In this document: positions 7,403 through 16,100 of the stretch, piece by piece
Layout: each line of letters opens with the position of its first letter
How positions within the stretch are numbered: the stretch's first letter is position 1
Assembly (NCBI GenBank): GCA_017848055.1
Contig: JAGALZ010000056.1
Span: forward strand, 1 to 55,217
Source of the DNA: Oscillospiraceae bacterium
Lineage (GTDB): Bacteria > Bacillota > Clostridia > Oscillospirales > Ruminococcaceae
Reading direction: 5' to 3'
Length of the DNA: 55,217 nt
The notes under the pieces: generated by a model
What the model was told of the DNA's origin: nothing
Database searches by the model: none
Seen by the model: only the letters and a program-made list of their open reading frames with translations
Made by a program: the position numbers and the translations under genes

Positions 7403-8446
7403 TATTCCCTTGTAATCGCCTCTTGCAAAGGAAACACGGTAGCCTATTGACTCCATTTTTTCCTTTACCGAGATTACGCTCTGCGCACTCTCGTCGCCTG
7501 TGCAGATTTTGCCCTCGTAGAGCATATATTTCTTTCTCACCGAAAGCGGAGAGAGGTTTGGCATAATAACATTCGCACCCGCCAGCACTCCGATTTCTCT
7601 GCCCTTTGGATGTATCGTGCCAAGCGCAGTTGTGGCAGGGAGCAAAACATCAGGGAGCATTATTCTGACAAGGCTCAGAAGGAACACTGTCAGCTCAAAG
7701 CTTCCCCTTTGCATGTCACGAAAAGGAGTGTCCTTGTGCGGAATAAACGGCCCGATGCCAACCATCTGAGGCTTTAAATCATGAAGATACAGCATATCCT
7801 CCGCTAAGTTCTCAGCCGTCTGGTATGGTGCACCGACCATCATACCTGCGCCCGTCTGAAAGCCCAGCGACTTCAAATCCCGGAGACAACGCTTCCTCTC
7901 AGAAAGAAGCATTTTTTCGGGATGAAGAAGTGAGTAGTGCTTTTCGCTTGCCGTTTCGTGACGCAGAAGATATCTGTCAGCACCTGCCTGCTTGTATGCC
8001 TTGTATTCTTCGTAAGGCTTTTCGCCCAGAGAAAGAGTTACAGCACATTCGGGATACCGCTTTTTTATCTCCCTCACAATGTCGCAGACAACATCGCAGG
8101 TAAAGTGCATATCTTCTCCGCCCTGCAGAACAAACGTCTTAAAGCCTAAGGCGTAGCCCTCCTCACAGCATTCGAGTATCTCGTCATTTGTGAGTCGGTA
8201 ACGCTGGGCGTTTTTGTTAGAGGCTCTTATTCCGCAGTAGTAGCAGTCGTTCTTGCAATAGCTTGATACCTCAATAAGCCCACGAAGATAGATATCCTTG
8301 CCGTAAATACTGTCGCAGATTTCTCTTGCAATCTTTGCCGCAAAGTCCATATCCTCTTTTGTGTATGAGGATAAAAGGAATGTGAATTCCTCTTTTGTCA
8401 GTACCTTTTCATTATTAAGCTTTTCAATAAGCTCTTTGCATTTCAT
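7400..8446 (-). CDS. hydE: [FeFe]-hydrogenase maturase HydE-like radical SAM protein
   Basis: This ~348-residue biotin-synthase-like radical SAM enzyme has the motif YLRGLIEVSSYC, giving the CxxxCxxC cluster as CKNDCYYC around residue 60, then GIRASN and LQGGED. These blocks are typical of HydE, which with HydF and HydG builds the H-cluster of [FeFe]-hydrogenase. Neither hydF, hydG nor a hydrogenase is in the window. The gene sits at the end of a tRNA/ribosome-modification operon, immediately after tsaD. The ATG at 8446 has AGGTG just upstream; a GTG at 8455, directly abutting the tsaD stop, is an alternative start. PylB or another HydE paralogue is a less likely identity. Confidence 0.8.
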   Translation of the reverse strand: MKCKELIEKLNNEKVLTKEEFTFLLSSYTKEDMDFAAKIAREICDSIYGKDIYLRGLIEVSSYCKNDCYYCGIRASNKNAQRYRLTNDEILECCEEGYALGFKTFVLQGGEDMHFTCDVVCDIVREIKKRYPECAVTLSLGEKPYEEYKAYKQAGADRYLLRHETASEKHYSLLHPEKMLLSERKRCLRDLKSLGFQTGAGMMVGAPYQTAENLAEDMLYLHDLKPQMVGIGPFIPHKDTPFRDMQRGSFELTVFLLSLVRIMLPDVLLPATTALGTIHPKGREIGVLAGANVIMPNLSPLSVRKKYMLYEGKICTGDESAQSVISVKEKMESIGYRVSFARGDYKGI

Positions 8447-8455
8447 TTTTCTCAC

Positions 8456-9466
8456 CTATATATTTTCAAGACTCAAGGTCGCAATACCGTTAAGGCTCTC
8501 GTCTGCACGCTTCCCCGAGAGGTAGTCGTAATATCCCTGACAGCCAATCATAGCAGCATTGTCACCGCAGTATTTAAGCTCAGGCAGGTAAAGCTTTATT
8601 CCTCTCTTGTCGCATGCCTTCTGCATAGCCTCTCTTACACCGCTGTTTGCCGAAACGCCGCCTGCAACCGCAAGAGTAGTATGCCCCGTATGCTTAATTG
8701 CAAGCATGGTTTTCTTTACAAGAATATCGCAGACAGTTCTCTGGAAGGAAGCCGAAATATCATCAGCGTTTATCTCGATGCCCTTCTGCTGACTGTTGTG
8801 TACAAGATTTATAACTGCAGTTTTAAGTCCCGAGAAGCTGAAATCAAATTCACTTCCCGAAACCTTCGGCTCTGTGAATTTGTATGCGTCCGGGTTGCCC
8901 CTTTTTGCGGCAGCGTCGATGAATTTTCCGCCCGGGTATTCAAAGCCTATAGTCCTTGCTACCTTGTCAAAGCATTCTCCTGCCGCATCGTCACGGGTTC
9001 TGCCTATTACCTTGTAGGTGGTGTAGTCGGTAACCTCAACGATATGGCTGTGTCCGCCGCTTACAACAAGACAAAGATACGGCGGCTTAAGGTCGGGGTG
9101 GGAAATGTAGTTTGCCGCAATGTGTCCCGCAATGTGGTGAACGGGGATAAGCGGCTTGCCCGATGCGAGGGAAAGTCCCTTGGCATAGCTTATTCCGACC
9201 AGCAGAGCACCGATAAGCCCCGGGGCGTATGTGACAGCGATAGCGTCGATGTCGTCAAGAGTACACTCAGCGTCACCAAGTGCCTTTTTTACCACCCACG
9301 AAATATTTTCGCTGTGGCGGCGTGACGCAATTTCGGGAACAACTCCGCCGTACAGCTTGTGTTCGTCAATCTGTGTTGCGACAATATTTGAAAGCACCCT
9401 TGTGCCGTCCTCTACAATGGCGCAAGCTGTTTCGTCGCAGGAGCTTTCTATTGCAAGTATTCTCAT
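8456..9466 (-). CDS. tsaD: tRNA N6-threonylcarbamoyladenosine transferase TsaD
   Basis: TsaD transfers the threonylcarbamoyl group onto A37 of ANN-decoding tRNAs, working with TsaB and TsaE. The 336-residue ASKHA-fold protein begins with ILAIESSCDET and carries the metal-binding HHIAGH (~110-115) and VSGGHSH. The C-terminus has AGGVSANSGVR and CGDNAAMIG. The ATG at 9466 was preferred over a TTG two codons upstream because an AAGG site lies eight bases away. It follows rimI by 17 bp and precedes hydE. tsaB and tsaE, often neighbours, are not in this window. Confidence 0.95.
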   Translation of the reverse strand: MRILAIESSCDETACAIVEDGTRVLSNIVATQIDEHKLYGGVVPEIASRRHSENISWVVKKALGDAECTLDDIDAIAVTYAPGLIGALLVGISYAKGLSLASGKPLIPVHHIAGHIAANYISHPDLKPPYLCLVVSGGHSHIVEVTDYTTYKVIGRTRDDAAGECFDKVARTIGFEYPGGKFIDAAAKRGNPDAYKFTEPKVSGSEFDFSFSGLKTAVINLVHNSQQKGIEINADDISASFQRTVCDILVKKTMLAIKHTGHTTLAVAGGVSANSGVREAMQKACDKRGIKLYLPELKYCGDNAAMIGCQGYYDYLSGKRADESLNGIATLSLENI

Positions 9467-9483
9467 AGTCAAAACCTTCTTTT

Positions 9484-9924
9484 CTATTTGAGTAGCCTTG
9501 TCATAAGACAGGCATTTTCCGTCGGCTGGCGGTAAAAATCCTTTCTCACGCCGACCTGAGTGTAGCCGAGCGAGCGGTAAAGGGAAATCGCTGCGCTGTT
9601 TGATTCCCTTACCTCAAGGGTAATGAACTCAGCATTTTCCGAGCAGGCACCGTGAAGACCTTCCATCAAGGATTTCCCGATTCCGAGCCTGCGGTATTTT
9701 TCGATAACGGCAACGTTATTTATATAGCATTCACCGCATATTTCCCTCATATCCGCAAAGCCTGCAATTTCGCCCGATATGTCGCAGACGAGAATTGTCG
9801 CCTGCGGATTTGAAAGCTCTGCAATGAACGACTGCTCGCTCCACGGCTCCGTGAAAGTATCCGCCTCTATTTTCGCAACAGCCGCAACATCGCTGCGCTC
9901 CATTTTTCTTATAATGTAGTCCAT
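9484..9924 (-). CDS. rimI: Ribosomal protein S18-alanine N-acetyltransferase RimI
   Basis: This 146-residue GNAT-fold protein acetylates the N-terminal alanine of ribosomal protein S18; homologues may act more broadly. The N-terminus has MERSDVAAVAKIE, the acetyl-CoA-binding loop is KYRRLGIGKSLM (~77-88), and the LEVRESNSAAISLYRSLGY block (~103-121) is the RimI-type signature. It begins one base after the rsmI stop and ends 17 bp before tsaD, a common pairing in Firmicutes. Its size matches the family. Confidence 0.9.
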   Translation of the reverse strand: MDYIIRKMERSDVAAVAKIEADTFTEPWSEQSFIAELSNPQATILVCDISGEIAGFADMREICGECYINNVAVIEKYRRLGIGKSLMEGLHGACSENAEFITLEVRESNSAAISLYRSLGYTQVGVRKDFYRQPTENACLMTRLLK

Positions 9925-9925
9925 T

Positions 9926-10756
9926 TTATTCCTCCGAGGCTATGAGCGCCGAGTAGATGTCGCCCTTTGAAAAGCCTGTCAGCTTTGCAACCTGCTTTGC
10001 CGCATCGGATTTTCTCATTCCCTTGTCGGAAAGCTCCTTTGCCTGCAAAACCGCCGCTTCAAGCGTTACCGCCTCATCTGCCTGCTGAGTGTTTCCCTCA
10101 ACGATAAGAACGTACTCACCCCTCGGCGAAACGGTCTTGTAGTACTCCACGGCCTCCGAGATGGTCATTCTTAAGACTTCCTCGTGAAGCTTTGTTATCT
10201 CACGGCAGAGTGAGATTTTTCTGTCACCGAAGTATTTTAGCATATCGCTCAGCGTGTCGCAGAGCTTGTGCGGAGCTTCGTAGAAAATAAGCGTGTCAGG
10301 AATTGAAGCCGCCTGACCGAGCTGCTCGTATCTTGAACGCTTTGACACCGACAAGAAGCCCTGGAATGAAAACTTTGCGGTGGAAAGCCCGCTGATTGCA
10401 AGTGCAGAAATTGCCGCACTAGGCCCGGGTACTACAACTACCTCAACGCCATGCTTGGCACAGTAGCGCACCAAATCCTCGCCTGGGTCTGAAATGCAGG
10501 GCATACCTGCATCTGTAACAATAGCGCAGTTTTCGCCGTTTAAAATTCTCGCCGTTATAACATCACAGCTCGGCTTTTTGTTATGCTCGTGATGACTTAC
10601 AAGCGGTTTTTTTATTTCAAGATAGTTGAGAAGCTTTGCGGTAACTCTCGTGTCCTCTGCACATACAAAGTCAACGCTTCTGAGCGTCTCAACCGCACGG
10701 TAGGTAATGTCGCCTAAGTTTCCGATAGGCGTACCTACTACATATAGCTTTGCCAT
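9926..10756 (-). CDS. rsmI: 16S rRNA (cytidine(1402)-2'-O)-methyltransferase RsmI
   Basis: RsmI methylates the ribose of C1402 in the decoding centre of 16S rRNA using SAM. The 276-residue protein starts with YVVGTPIGNLGDITYRA and contains CAEDTRVTAKLL, the HHEHN block, TDAGMPCISDPGE and VPGPSAAISALA, which together identify the tetrapyrrole-methylase-like RsmI family. A GGAAGGA site precedes the ATG, and the start follows the dus stop by 3 bp, so translation is probably coupled within the dus-rsmI-rimI-tsaD-hydE operon. Confidence 0.94.
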   Translation of the reverse strand: MAKLYVVGTPIGNLGDITYRAVETLRSVDFVCAEDTRVTAKLLNYLEIKKPLVSHHEHNKKPSCDVITARILNGENCAIVTDAGMPCISDPGEDLVRYCAKHGVEVVVVPGPSAAISALAISGLSTAKFSFQGFLSVSKRSRYEQLGQAASIPDTLIFYEAPHKLCDTLSDMLKYFGDRKISLCREITKLHEEVLRMTISEAVEYYKTVSPRGEYVLIVEGNTQQADEAVTLEAAVLQAKELSDKGMRKSDAAKQVAKLTGFSKGDIYSALIASEE

Positions 10757-10759
10757 ATT

Positions 10760-11755
10760 TTAATCCTTCCTCTCGCCAAGGGCAACAATTTCTTCAGCCA
10801 TTCTTTCAAGCACAGAGTATTCTGTAAGGGTCGAACAGCCGTTTCTTATCGAGGCGGAATTCGGAAGCCCCTTGACGTACCAGATAACGTGCTTTCTCGC
10901 TTCTCTCATTCCGTGCTCTTCGCCAAGCTCCTCGCAGAGCATTTTTGCGTGCCTCAGCATCATTTCCATACGCTTTGCAAGCGGTGGCTCGGGGAGCACT
11001 TCTCCCGTTTCAAAATAGTGCTTTACTTGCTCGAACACCCACGGTCTGCCGTAGCTTCCTCTTCCTATCATAACAAGGTCGCAGCCCGTTTCCTTGTACA
11101 TTCTCTCACAATCAAGCGCAGTCCTCACGTCGCCGTTTCCTATAACTATGCAGTTTACGCTCTGCTTGACCTTCTTTATAATATCCCAGTCGGCATTCCC
11201 GCTGTAAAACTGCTTTCTGGTTCTTCCGTGAACAGCAATCGCCGAAACGCCTGCCGCTTCAAGTCCCTGCGCAAATTCCACCGCATTTATGCTGTTTTCG
11301 TCCCAGCCACTTCTGATTTTCGCAGTAACGGGGCAGGAAGCATTTTCAACAACAGCCTTTGCGATTTTGTAAGCCTCGTCGGGATTCTTCATAAGTGCAC
11401 TGCCTGCACCGTTATTTACAACCTTCGGAACCGGACAGCCCATATTTATATCAATCAAATCGGGAGAGAATTTTGAAAGCATACCTGCAGCTTTGCCCAT
11501 AAACTCGGCATCCTCACCGAAAAGCTGAATTGCCATCGGACGCTCCGTGTCGGTAATAGTGCAGAGTGTGTCGGTCTTCTTGTCGCCGTAGCAAAGTCCC
11601 TTCGAAGAAACCATTTCGCTCACAAGAAGCGACGCTCCGTGCTCCTTGCAAAGCGTTCTGTAAACCCTGTCCGCAACCGAAGCCATAGGCGCAAGTGCCG
11701 CAGTTTTTTCAATTGTAACATTTCCGATTTTTATTGTAGAAATCTTTTCTGACAT
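10760..11755 (-). CDS. tRNA-dihydrouridine synthase (DusB-like)
   Basis: This 331-residue FMN-dependent enzyme reduces specific uridines in tRNA D-loops to dihydrouridine with NAD(P)H. Visible motifs are the N-terminal LAPMASVADRVYR, DINMGCPVPKV with the catalytic Cys (~105), the HGRTRKQFY block, IGNGDV and MIGRGSYGRPW. The size and the C-terminal helical domain fit DusB. It opens the five-gene leftward operon, with a promoter at 11787-11815 and a modest GGTGAG ribosome site. Confidence 0.9.
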   Translation of the reverse strand: MSEKISTIKIGNVTIEKTAALAPMASVADRVYRTLCKEHGASLLVSEMVSSKGLCYGDKKTDTLCTITDTERPMAIQLFGEDAEFMGKAAGMLSKFSPDLIDINMGCPVPKVVNNGAGSALMKNPDEAYKIAKAVVENASCPVTAKIRSGWDENSINAVEFAQGLEAAGVSAIAVHGRTRKQFYSGNADWDIIKKVKQSVNCIVIGNGDVRTALDCERMYKETGCDLVMIGRGSYGRPWVFEQVKHYFETGEVLPEPPLAKRMEMMLRHAKMLCEELGEEHGMREARKHVIWYVKGLPNSASIRNGCSTLTEYSVLERMAEEIVALGERKD

Positions 11756-11786
11756 ATACTCACCAATCTAATAAACAGTTATAATT

Positions 11787-11815
11787 ATTGTACCACATTT
11801 TTGCGTATTTGTCCA
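11787..11815 (-). promoter_or_regulatory. Promoter of the dus-rsmI-rimI-tsaD-hydE operon
   Basis: On the minus strand, TGGACA (11810-11815) and TACAAT (11787-11792) are 17 bp apart, about 32 bp before the dus ATG. Confidence 0.6.
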
Positions 11816-11818
11816 TAA

Positions 11819-12865
11819 TCAGCAGTAAACAACGCACAGCAGAATGAATTTCTTTCCCTTGTCCGCAAGCTCTATCCGAAGCTTCCTTGATTGCGATTGC
11901 TTGCTGTCCGCAATAACCTCGATAACGGGATTATGCCAGCCAAAAAGCGAGTAAGCGTCAATTTCGCAGGTTTCATTGCCGTCCAGAGATGCAAGAGCCG
12001 TGCCGAAGCCCTCGTCATTTGATGAAACATATACGCACGCCGCCCATGAGCAGTCAAGCTCTGCCTCAAAATATCCCTTCTCCGCAGCCTCTAGGCAGGA
12101 GTCAAAGTAGAAAAGCCATTCCTTCTTTTCTGTAAAATCGGTTTTGTAGTCCTTGCAGATTTTAAGTTTTTCAAGCCTTGCCGAAAAGAGCGGTGAGGGG
12201 AGTATTGCTTCGCCCTGCGGTATCTGTGAAAGCCTTTCGATTGCCTTTATAACGCAGTCTGCAATCAGCCTCGAGCCGCCCTCGTCAGGGTGCCCCTCAT
12301 CAACAGAGTAGTCCGACCAGTTAAGCTTATCCCCGAAAAGCGGATATACCGACTCTGTTATGTCAACGCACAGTAGCCCGTAGTGGGTGCATATTTCTCT
12401 TATCATAGGTGCGCAGGTGTGCCCACGGCTTGTGCAAACGCACACGGGAACAACGACAGGTGCCTTTTCAAATGCCATAAGCTTTCGCACCAGCGATTCA
12501 AAGCTCTCTGCACTCTGCCTGCTCATTGCGTCATTTATTGCGTATTCAACAAAAACAATATCAGCTTCAAAATCCCTGACCTTCATTTCAGCACCTACAA
12601 GCCCCATAAGACTTGTAGTCCCCGAAATGCCGAGATTCAATATCTCAGAGCCGTTATACCTTTCGGAAAGGTATTCGCCCACAAGCTCGGGGAACGCTGT
12701 AATTTTCTCCAACCTGCCGGGGCAGTATCCAAAGGTGACAGAACCGCCTAAAAATGCCGCCCGTAGCGATGATTTTCCCATAATGCCACGGGTTGTGTTT
12801 CCGACAACGCTCTGAGAGGTTACTTTATCGTAAAGCTTTTTGCCCAGCTTATTTTCTATAGTCAT
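11819..12865 (-). CDS. SGNH/GDSL-family hydrolase, cytoplasmic
   Basis: This 348-residue protein has no signal peptide. The N-terminal half is an SGNH hydrolase: block I reads FLGGSVTFGY, so the usual GDS is GGS with the nucleophile Ser retained. The catalytic Asp/His pair lies in VDEGHPDEGG (~190). A beta-rich C-terminal domain (~235-348) follows. It probably removes acetyl or other acyl esters from a small imported sugar, but the substrate is not shown. It is downstream of the LysR gene by 9 bp, its AGGAGG site overlapping the LysR stop, so the two form an operon. The secreted CE2/CE4 esterases on the other side of the LysR gene support a deacetylation theme. Confidence 0.75.
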   Translation of the reverse strand: MTIENKLGKKLYDKVTSQSVVGNTTRGIMGKSSLRAAFLGGSVTFGYCPGRLEKITAFPELVGEYLSERYNGSEILNLGISGTTSLMGLVGAEMKVRDFEADIVFVEYAINDAMSRQSAESFESLVRKLMAFEKAPVVVPVCVCTSRGHTCAPMIREICTHYGLLCVDITESVYPLFGDKLNWSDYSVDEGHPDEGGSRLIADCVIKAIERLSQIPQGEAILPSPLFSARLEKLKICKDYKTDFTEKKEWLFYFDSCLEAAEKGYFEAELDCSWAACVYVSSNDEGFGTALASLDGNETCEIDAYSLFGWHNPVIEVIADSKQSQSRKLRIELADKGKKFILLCVVYC

Positions 12866-12874
12866 AAAATCCTC

Positions 12875-13840
12875 CTATACACGCCATGTGCCGATGTCAA
12901 CGAGATTTTTCAGAGTAAGGCTGTATTGTGCAGCGGCGTTTGAAAAATAGCTGTTTTTTCTCGAAACAAGCGAAATATTTTCGCTTACGCTTTCGCTGTC
13001 GATGAGATAGTAGCAGGGGTGGGAATCGTAGTTTCCGAATCTTATGAGGGTGTCTGGAATAAGCGCCGCACCGAAGCCCTCGTTCACAAACGAAAAGAGC
13101 GTTTCAAGCGTTCTTGCCTTCATTGCAACTCTTGGCACAAAGCCACCCTCTTCGCATACCGCTGCAAGCCTGTCCTCGCCGAATTCGCCTCTCTCGGTTA
13201 CAACAAATGACAAGTCTGACAGCTCAGCGGGAAGTATTGCCCCGGCTGTAAGATACTTCATGCTTTGCTTTCTTATGTCCTGAGCCGAGAGTGTGCAGTC
13301 GGAGAACTTCTCATTGAAAGGGTGCGACCTAGGCACCGCAAGCAAAAGGCTTTCCTTTGCAAGTGCCTCTGCGTGGAAATGCTTCTTGTCAAAGCTGCCC
13401 GTTCCTACAAACACATCAAGCTGACCTTCCTTTATAAGCTTTAAAAGTCTTTCACTCGAGTCCTCGATAACGCTTACCTCGACATCAGGGTAGGAAAGTC
13501 GGAATTTCGCAATGCTCTTTGCTAAAAGACAACCCGTGCGGAAGGAGCTTGCCCCTATAGTGAGCGTTCCCGAAACGGAGCTTTCAAGGTCGGATATTCG
13601 GTTTTTCATATTGTCCTCAAGCGACTTTATCTGCCTTATCGTATCTACAATGATTTTTCCTGCCGCAGTAAGTCTTATAGGACTTCGGCTTCGGTCGAAA
13701 ATTTCCGTGCCGAGAGCCTTTTCAATCGCAATGATGCTCTGGCTGAGCGACGGCTGTGTAACATAAAGCTTCTGAGCCGCCTTCGAAAAGCTCTGTTCCT
13801 GCACAACCGCAAGAACATAATCCATCTGTTGAGAGGTCAT
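12875..13840 (-). CDS. LysR-type transcriptional regulator
   Basis: This 321-residue protein has an N-terminal winged helix-turn-helix (SFSKAAQKLYVTQPSLSQSI at ~17-36) and a C-terminal periplasmic-binding-like effector domain from ~90. It is divergent from the CE2-CE4 genes and heads an operon with a cytoplasmic SGNH hydrolase. LysR regulators usually control the divergent gene and themselves from one shared intergenic region. That region here holds two overlapping promoters and an 18-bp palindrome. The effector is unknown; a sugar or acetate-related metabolite would fit the neighbours, but that is inference. Confidence 0.9.
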   Translation of the reverse strand: MTSQQMDYVLAVVQEQSFSKAAQKLYVTQPSLSQSIIAIEKALGTEIFDRSRSPIRLTAAGKIIVDTIRQIKSLEDNMKNRISDLESSVSGTLTIGASSFRTGCLLAKSIAKFRLSYPDVEVSVIEDSSERLLKLIKEGQLDVFVGTGSFDKKHFHAEALAKESLLLAVPRSHPFNEKFSDCTLSAQDIRKQSMKYLTAGAILPAELSDLSFVVTERGEFGEDRLAAVCEEGGFVPRVAMKARTLETLFSFVNEGFGAALIPDTLIRFGNYDSHPCYYLIDSESVSENISLVSRKNSYFSNAAAQYSLTLKNLVDIGTWRV

Positions 13841-13871
13841 AGTCTTCTCCTTATGAGTTATTAGTCTGAAC

Positions 13872-13889
13872 TTATAATAGTTATTATAA
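13872..13889. repeat. 18-bp palindrome in the LysR/CE2 intergenic region
   Basis: TTATAATA and TATTATAA flank a central GT. It covers the -10 of the lysR promoter and sits just upstream of the CE2 -35. It overlaps a second partial dyad, AGTTAT...ATAACT. It fits a LysR autoregulatory site, though AT-rich composition weakens the case. Confidence 0.5.
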
Positions 13890-13911
13890 CATAACTATTT
13901 GCTTATTTCAA
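13883..13911 (-). promoter_or_regulatory. Promoter of the lysR-SGNH operon
   Basis: On the minus strand, TTGAAA (13906-13911) and TATAAT (13883-13888) are 17 bp apart. The -10 lies inside the 18-bp palindrome. Confidence 0.65.
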
Positions 13912-13927
13912 CAGGCTGTGGTACAAT
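13899..13927 (+). promoter_or_regulatory. Probable promoter of the CE2-CE4 genes
   Basis: A good -10 TACAAT (13922-13927) has only a weak -35 TTGCTT (13899-13904) at 17 bp. This is what one expects of an activator-dependent promoter. It overlaps the divergent lysR promoter. Confidence 0.5.
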
Positions 13928-13971
13928 ATTTATGTAAGTAAAAACCCCGTAAATCAAGGGAGGTATATTCT

Positions 13972-15207
13972 ATGAAAACAAAGAGATTTTTAGCAATGAT
14001 TTGTGCACTCGCTCTCTCAGCAGGAATGCTCACTTCCTGCGGCTCAGATGACTCATCCGCTTCATCTTCAAAGGCAGACGGCGGCTCATCGGTTACAGAC
14101 AGCATCGTGCAGGACAGCTCAGAGGAGGAAAAGGATTTGGGTAACACAGTAGCACTCACAGCAGAAAACGTAAAGCTTGTCGGCAGAACATGGCTTTCCG
14201 ACGATACACTCTGGCTCGCACTTTCAGGAGCAGGTGTCGAATTTGAATACACAGGCAAGAAGCTCGATATCACAATCGCAGGCGACAGTGTTGCTACCTC
14301 GGGTAGTGCCGACAACCAGGCACGAGTTGCAATCTACGTTGACGGCGAAAGAGTAATCGACGAGATGATTGACAGCGCAGAGGAAACCTTCACAGCCTTC
14401 GAAAGCGCTGAGGCAAAGACAGTAAACGTAAAGATTATCAAGCTTTCCGAGTGTGCAATGTCAACCTGCGGTATTAAGGCAATCACAGTTGCAGAGGGCG
14501 AAACAATCAAGCCTGCACCGAAGAAGACTCATACAATCGAATTTATCGGCGACTCTATTACCTGCGGATACGGCGTAGACGACGAGGTTAAGGAACACCA
14601 CTTCTCCACAAAGACCGAGGACGTTACAAAGGCTTATGCCTACAAGACAGCTCAGGCACTCGACGCTGATTACAGCATGTTCTCAATAAGCGGTTACGGT
14701 ATCATTTCCGGCTACACAAACGGTGACGAGCCTGTTTCCGCACAGACTATCCCACAGTATTATGAGAGCCTCGGCTTCTCCTACGGTGCGTTTGCGTCTA
14801 CAACAACTCCTCATTCGCTTGAGTGGGATTTCAAGTCCTTTGAGCCTGAAGTTATCGTAATCAACCTCGGCACAAATGACGCAAGCTACACAAAGGCTTA
14901 TACTGACAGAAGAGACCACTACAAGCAGGCATATATCGATTTTCTCAAGCAGATAAGAAAGAATAATCCGAATGCTACAATCTTCTGTACACTCGGAACA
15001 ATGGATAACACACTCTGCCAGCGTATGGCTGAGGCGGCAGCAGAGTATTCAGCAGAAACAGGCGACGACAAGGTTTACTATGTACTGTTTGACCTGCAGA
15101 ACGGCGCTGTTGACGGATATGCAGCCGACTGGCACCCAACTGAAGCTACTCATCAGAAGTCTGCCGATAAGCTTGTGGCAGAAATCAAGACAGTAATGGG
15201 ATGGTAG
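13972..15207 (+). CDS. CE2-type carbohydrate esterase lipoprotein
   Basis: This 411-residue lipoprotein has a signal ending in LTSCG (~residue 23) and a Ser/Asp-rich linker to ~60. A jelly-roll domain at ~60-175 resembles the N-terminal half of CE2 esterases. The SGNH domain begins at EFIGDSITCGYGVD: Ser195 is the nucleophile and Asp386/His388 in ADWHPTEATH complete the active site. CE2 enzymes remove acetyl groups from xylan, mannan or glucomannan. A strong GGGAGG ribosome site precedes the ATG. It is coupled to the CE4 gene 4 bp downstream and divergent from the LysR gene. Confidence 0.87.
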   Translation: MKTKRFLAMICALALSAGMLTSCGSDDSSASSSKADGGSSVTDSIVQDSSEEEKDLGNTVALTAENVKLVGRTWLSDDTLWLALSGAGVEFEYTGKKLDITIAGDSVATSGSADNQARVAIYVDGERVIDEMIDSAEETFTAFESAEAKTVNVKIIKLSECAMSTCGIKAITVAEGETIKPAPKKTHTIEFIGDSITCGYGVDDEVKEHHFSTKTEDVTKAYAYKTAQALDADYSMFSISGYGIISGYTNGDEPVSAQTIPQYYESLGFSYGAFASTTTPHSLEWDFKSFEPEVIVINLGTNDASYTKAYTDRRDHYKQAYIDFLKQIRKNNPNATIFCTLGTMDNTLCQRMAEAAAEYSAETGDDKVYYVLFDLQNGAVDGYAADWHPTEATHQKSADKLVAEIKTVMGW

Positions 15208-15211
15208 TATT

Positions 15212-16057
15212 ATGACAAGAATTAAAAGAGCAGTGCTTATTGCACTTACAGGAGGAATACTTATGTCAACAGGTTGTTCAGGTGCAGATTCTTCGAGCGT
15301 TGCAGACAGCAAGGCTGATACCGAAACCACAACTACAACAACAGCTCCCGAGTCCTCAGAGCCTGAAGTAACTACAACTACTTCATTTACATTCACAGAG
15401 GCACAGCTCAAGGAGCCTTCCGAGTACGGAAAGGTTATCGCTCTTACATTTGACGACGGCCCGAATACAACTACAACAAACGCAGTTCTGGACGTTCTCG
15501 AAAAGTATGACGCAAGAGCTTCCTTCTTCCTTATCGGAAACAATATCTCCGAGGATTGCCACGACGTTATGAAGAGAACAGTATCTATGGGCTGCGAAAT
15601 CAACAGCCACTCGCTGACTCATTCTTATATGAATGCAATGTCCGCTGATGAAATCAAGGCAGAGATGGACGCTACAGCAAAGCTCATCAAGGACGTTATC
15701 GGTGTAGAGCCTAAGTTCTTCCGTCCGCCTTATATCGCAGTAAATAACACAATGCACGACAATATCGACCTGCCGTTTATCAACGGCTACGGCTGTAACG
15801 ACTGGAGCTCAGCAGTTACAGTTGAGCAGAGAGTTGAAAAGACACTCAAGCAGGCAAAGGACGGAGCAATCATTCTTCTCCACGATGCTGCCGGAAACTA
15901 TCAGACAGTCCAGGCTCTCGAGCAGATTATTCCAGCACTCCAGGCTGAAGGCTATGAGCTTGTAACTCTTACAGAGCTTTTCCACGCAAAGGGCGTTGAC
16001 CCTACCAAGGCTGAGTATACAGTATATTCCAACGCTCTGCAGACAACAAACTGGTAA
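15212..16057 (+). CDS. CE4 polysaccharide deacetylase lipoprotein (probable acetylxylan esterase)
   Basis: This is a 281-residue lipoprotein with lipobox LMSTGC (~23) and a short Thr-rich linker. Its NodB domain (~70-265) shows the metal-binding TFDDGP, NSHSLTHS, FFRPPY and ILLHDA motifs, all intact. The blocks IDLPFINGYG and NDWS, and the end LTELFHAKGVDP, resemble clostridial acetylxylan esterases of CE4 more than peptidoglycan deacetylases. The ATG at 15212 has a weak ribosome site but is needed to encode the signal peptide. Translation probably couples to the CE2 stop 4 bp upstream. A peptidoglycan role cannot be ruled out. Confidence 0.85.
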   Translation: MTRIKRAVLIALTGGILMSTGCSGADSSSVADSKADTETTTTTTAPESSEPEVTTTTSFTFTEAQLKEPSEYGKVIALTFDDGPNTTTTNAVLDVLEKYDARASFFLIGNNISEDCHDVMKRTVSMGCEINSHSLTHSYMNAMSADEIKAEMDATAKLIKDVIGVEPKFFRPPYIAVNNTMHDNIDLPFINGYGCNDWSSAVTVEQRVEKTLKQAKDGAIILLHDAAGNYQTVQALEQIIPALQAEGYELVTLTELFHAKGVDPTKAEYTVYSNALQTTNW

Positions 16058-16100
16058 GAGAGTATGTAATCGTTTTATTAAAATTATAATCTGTAAACTG

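Noticed and set aside
8681..9325. 214-codon rightward frame opposite tsaD
   Set aside because: It is fully inside tsaD on the other strand, with no family motifs and no promoter or ribosome site.
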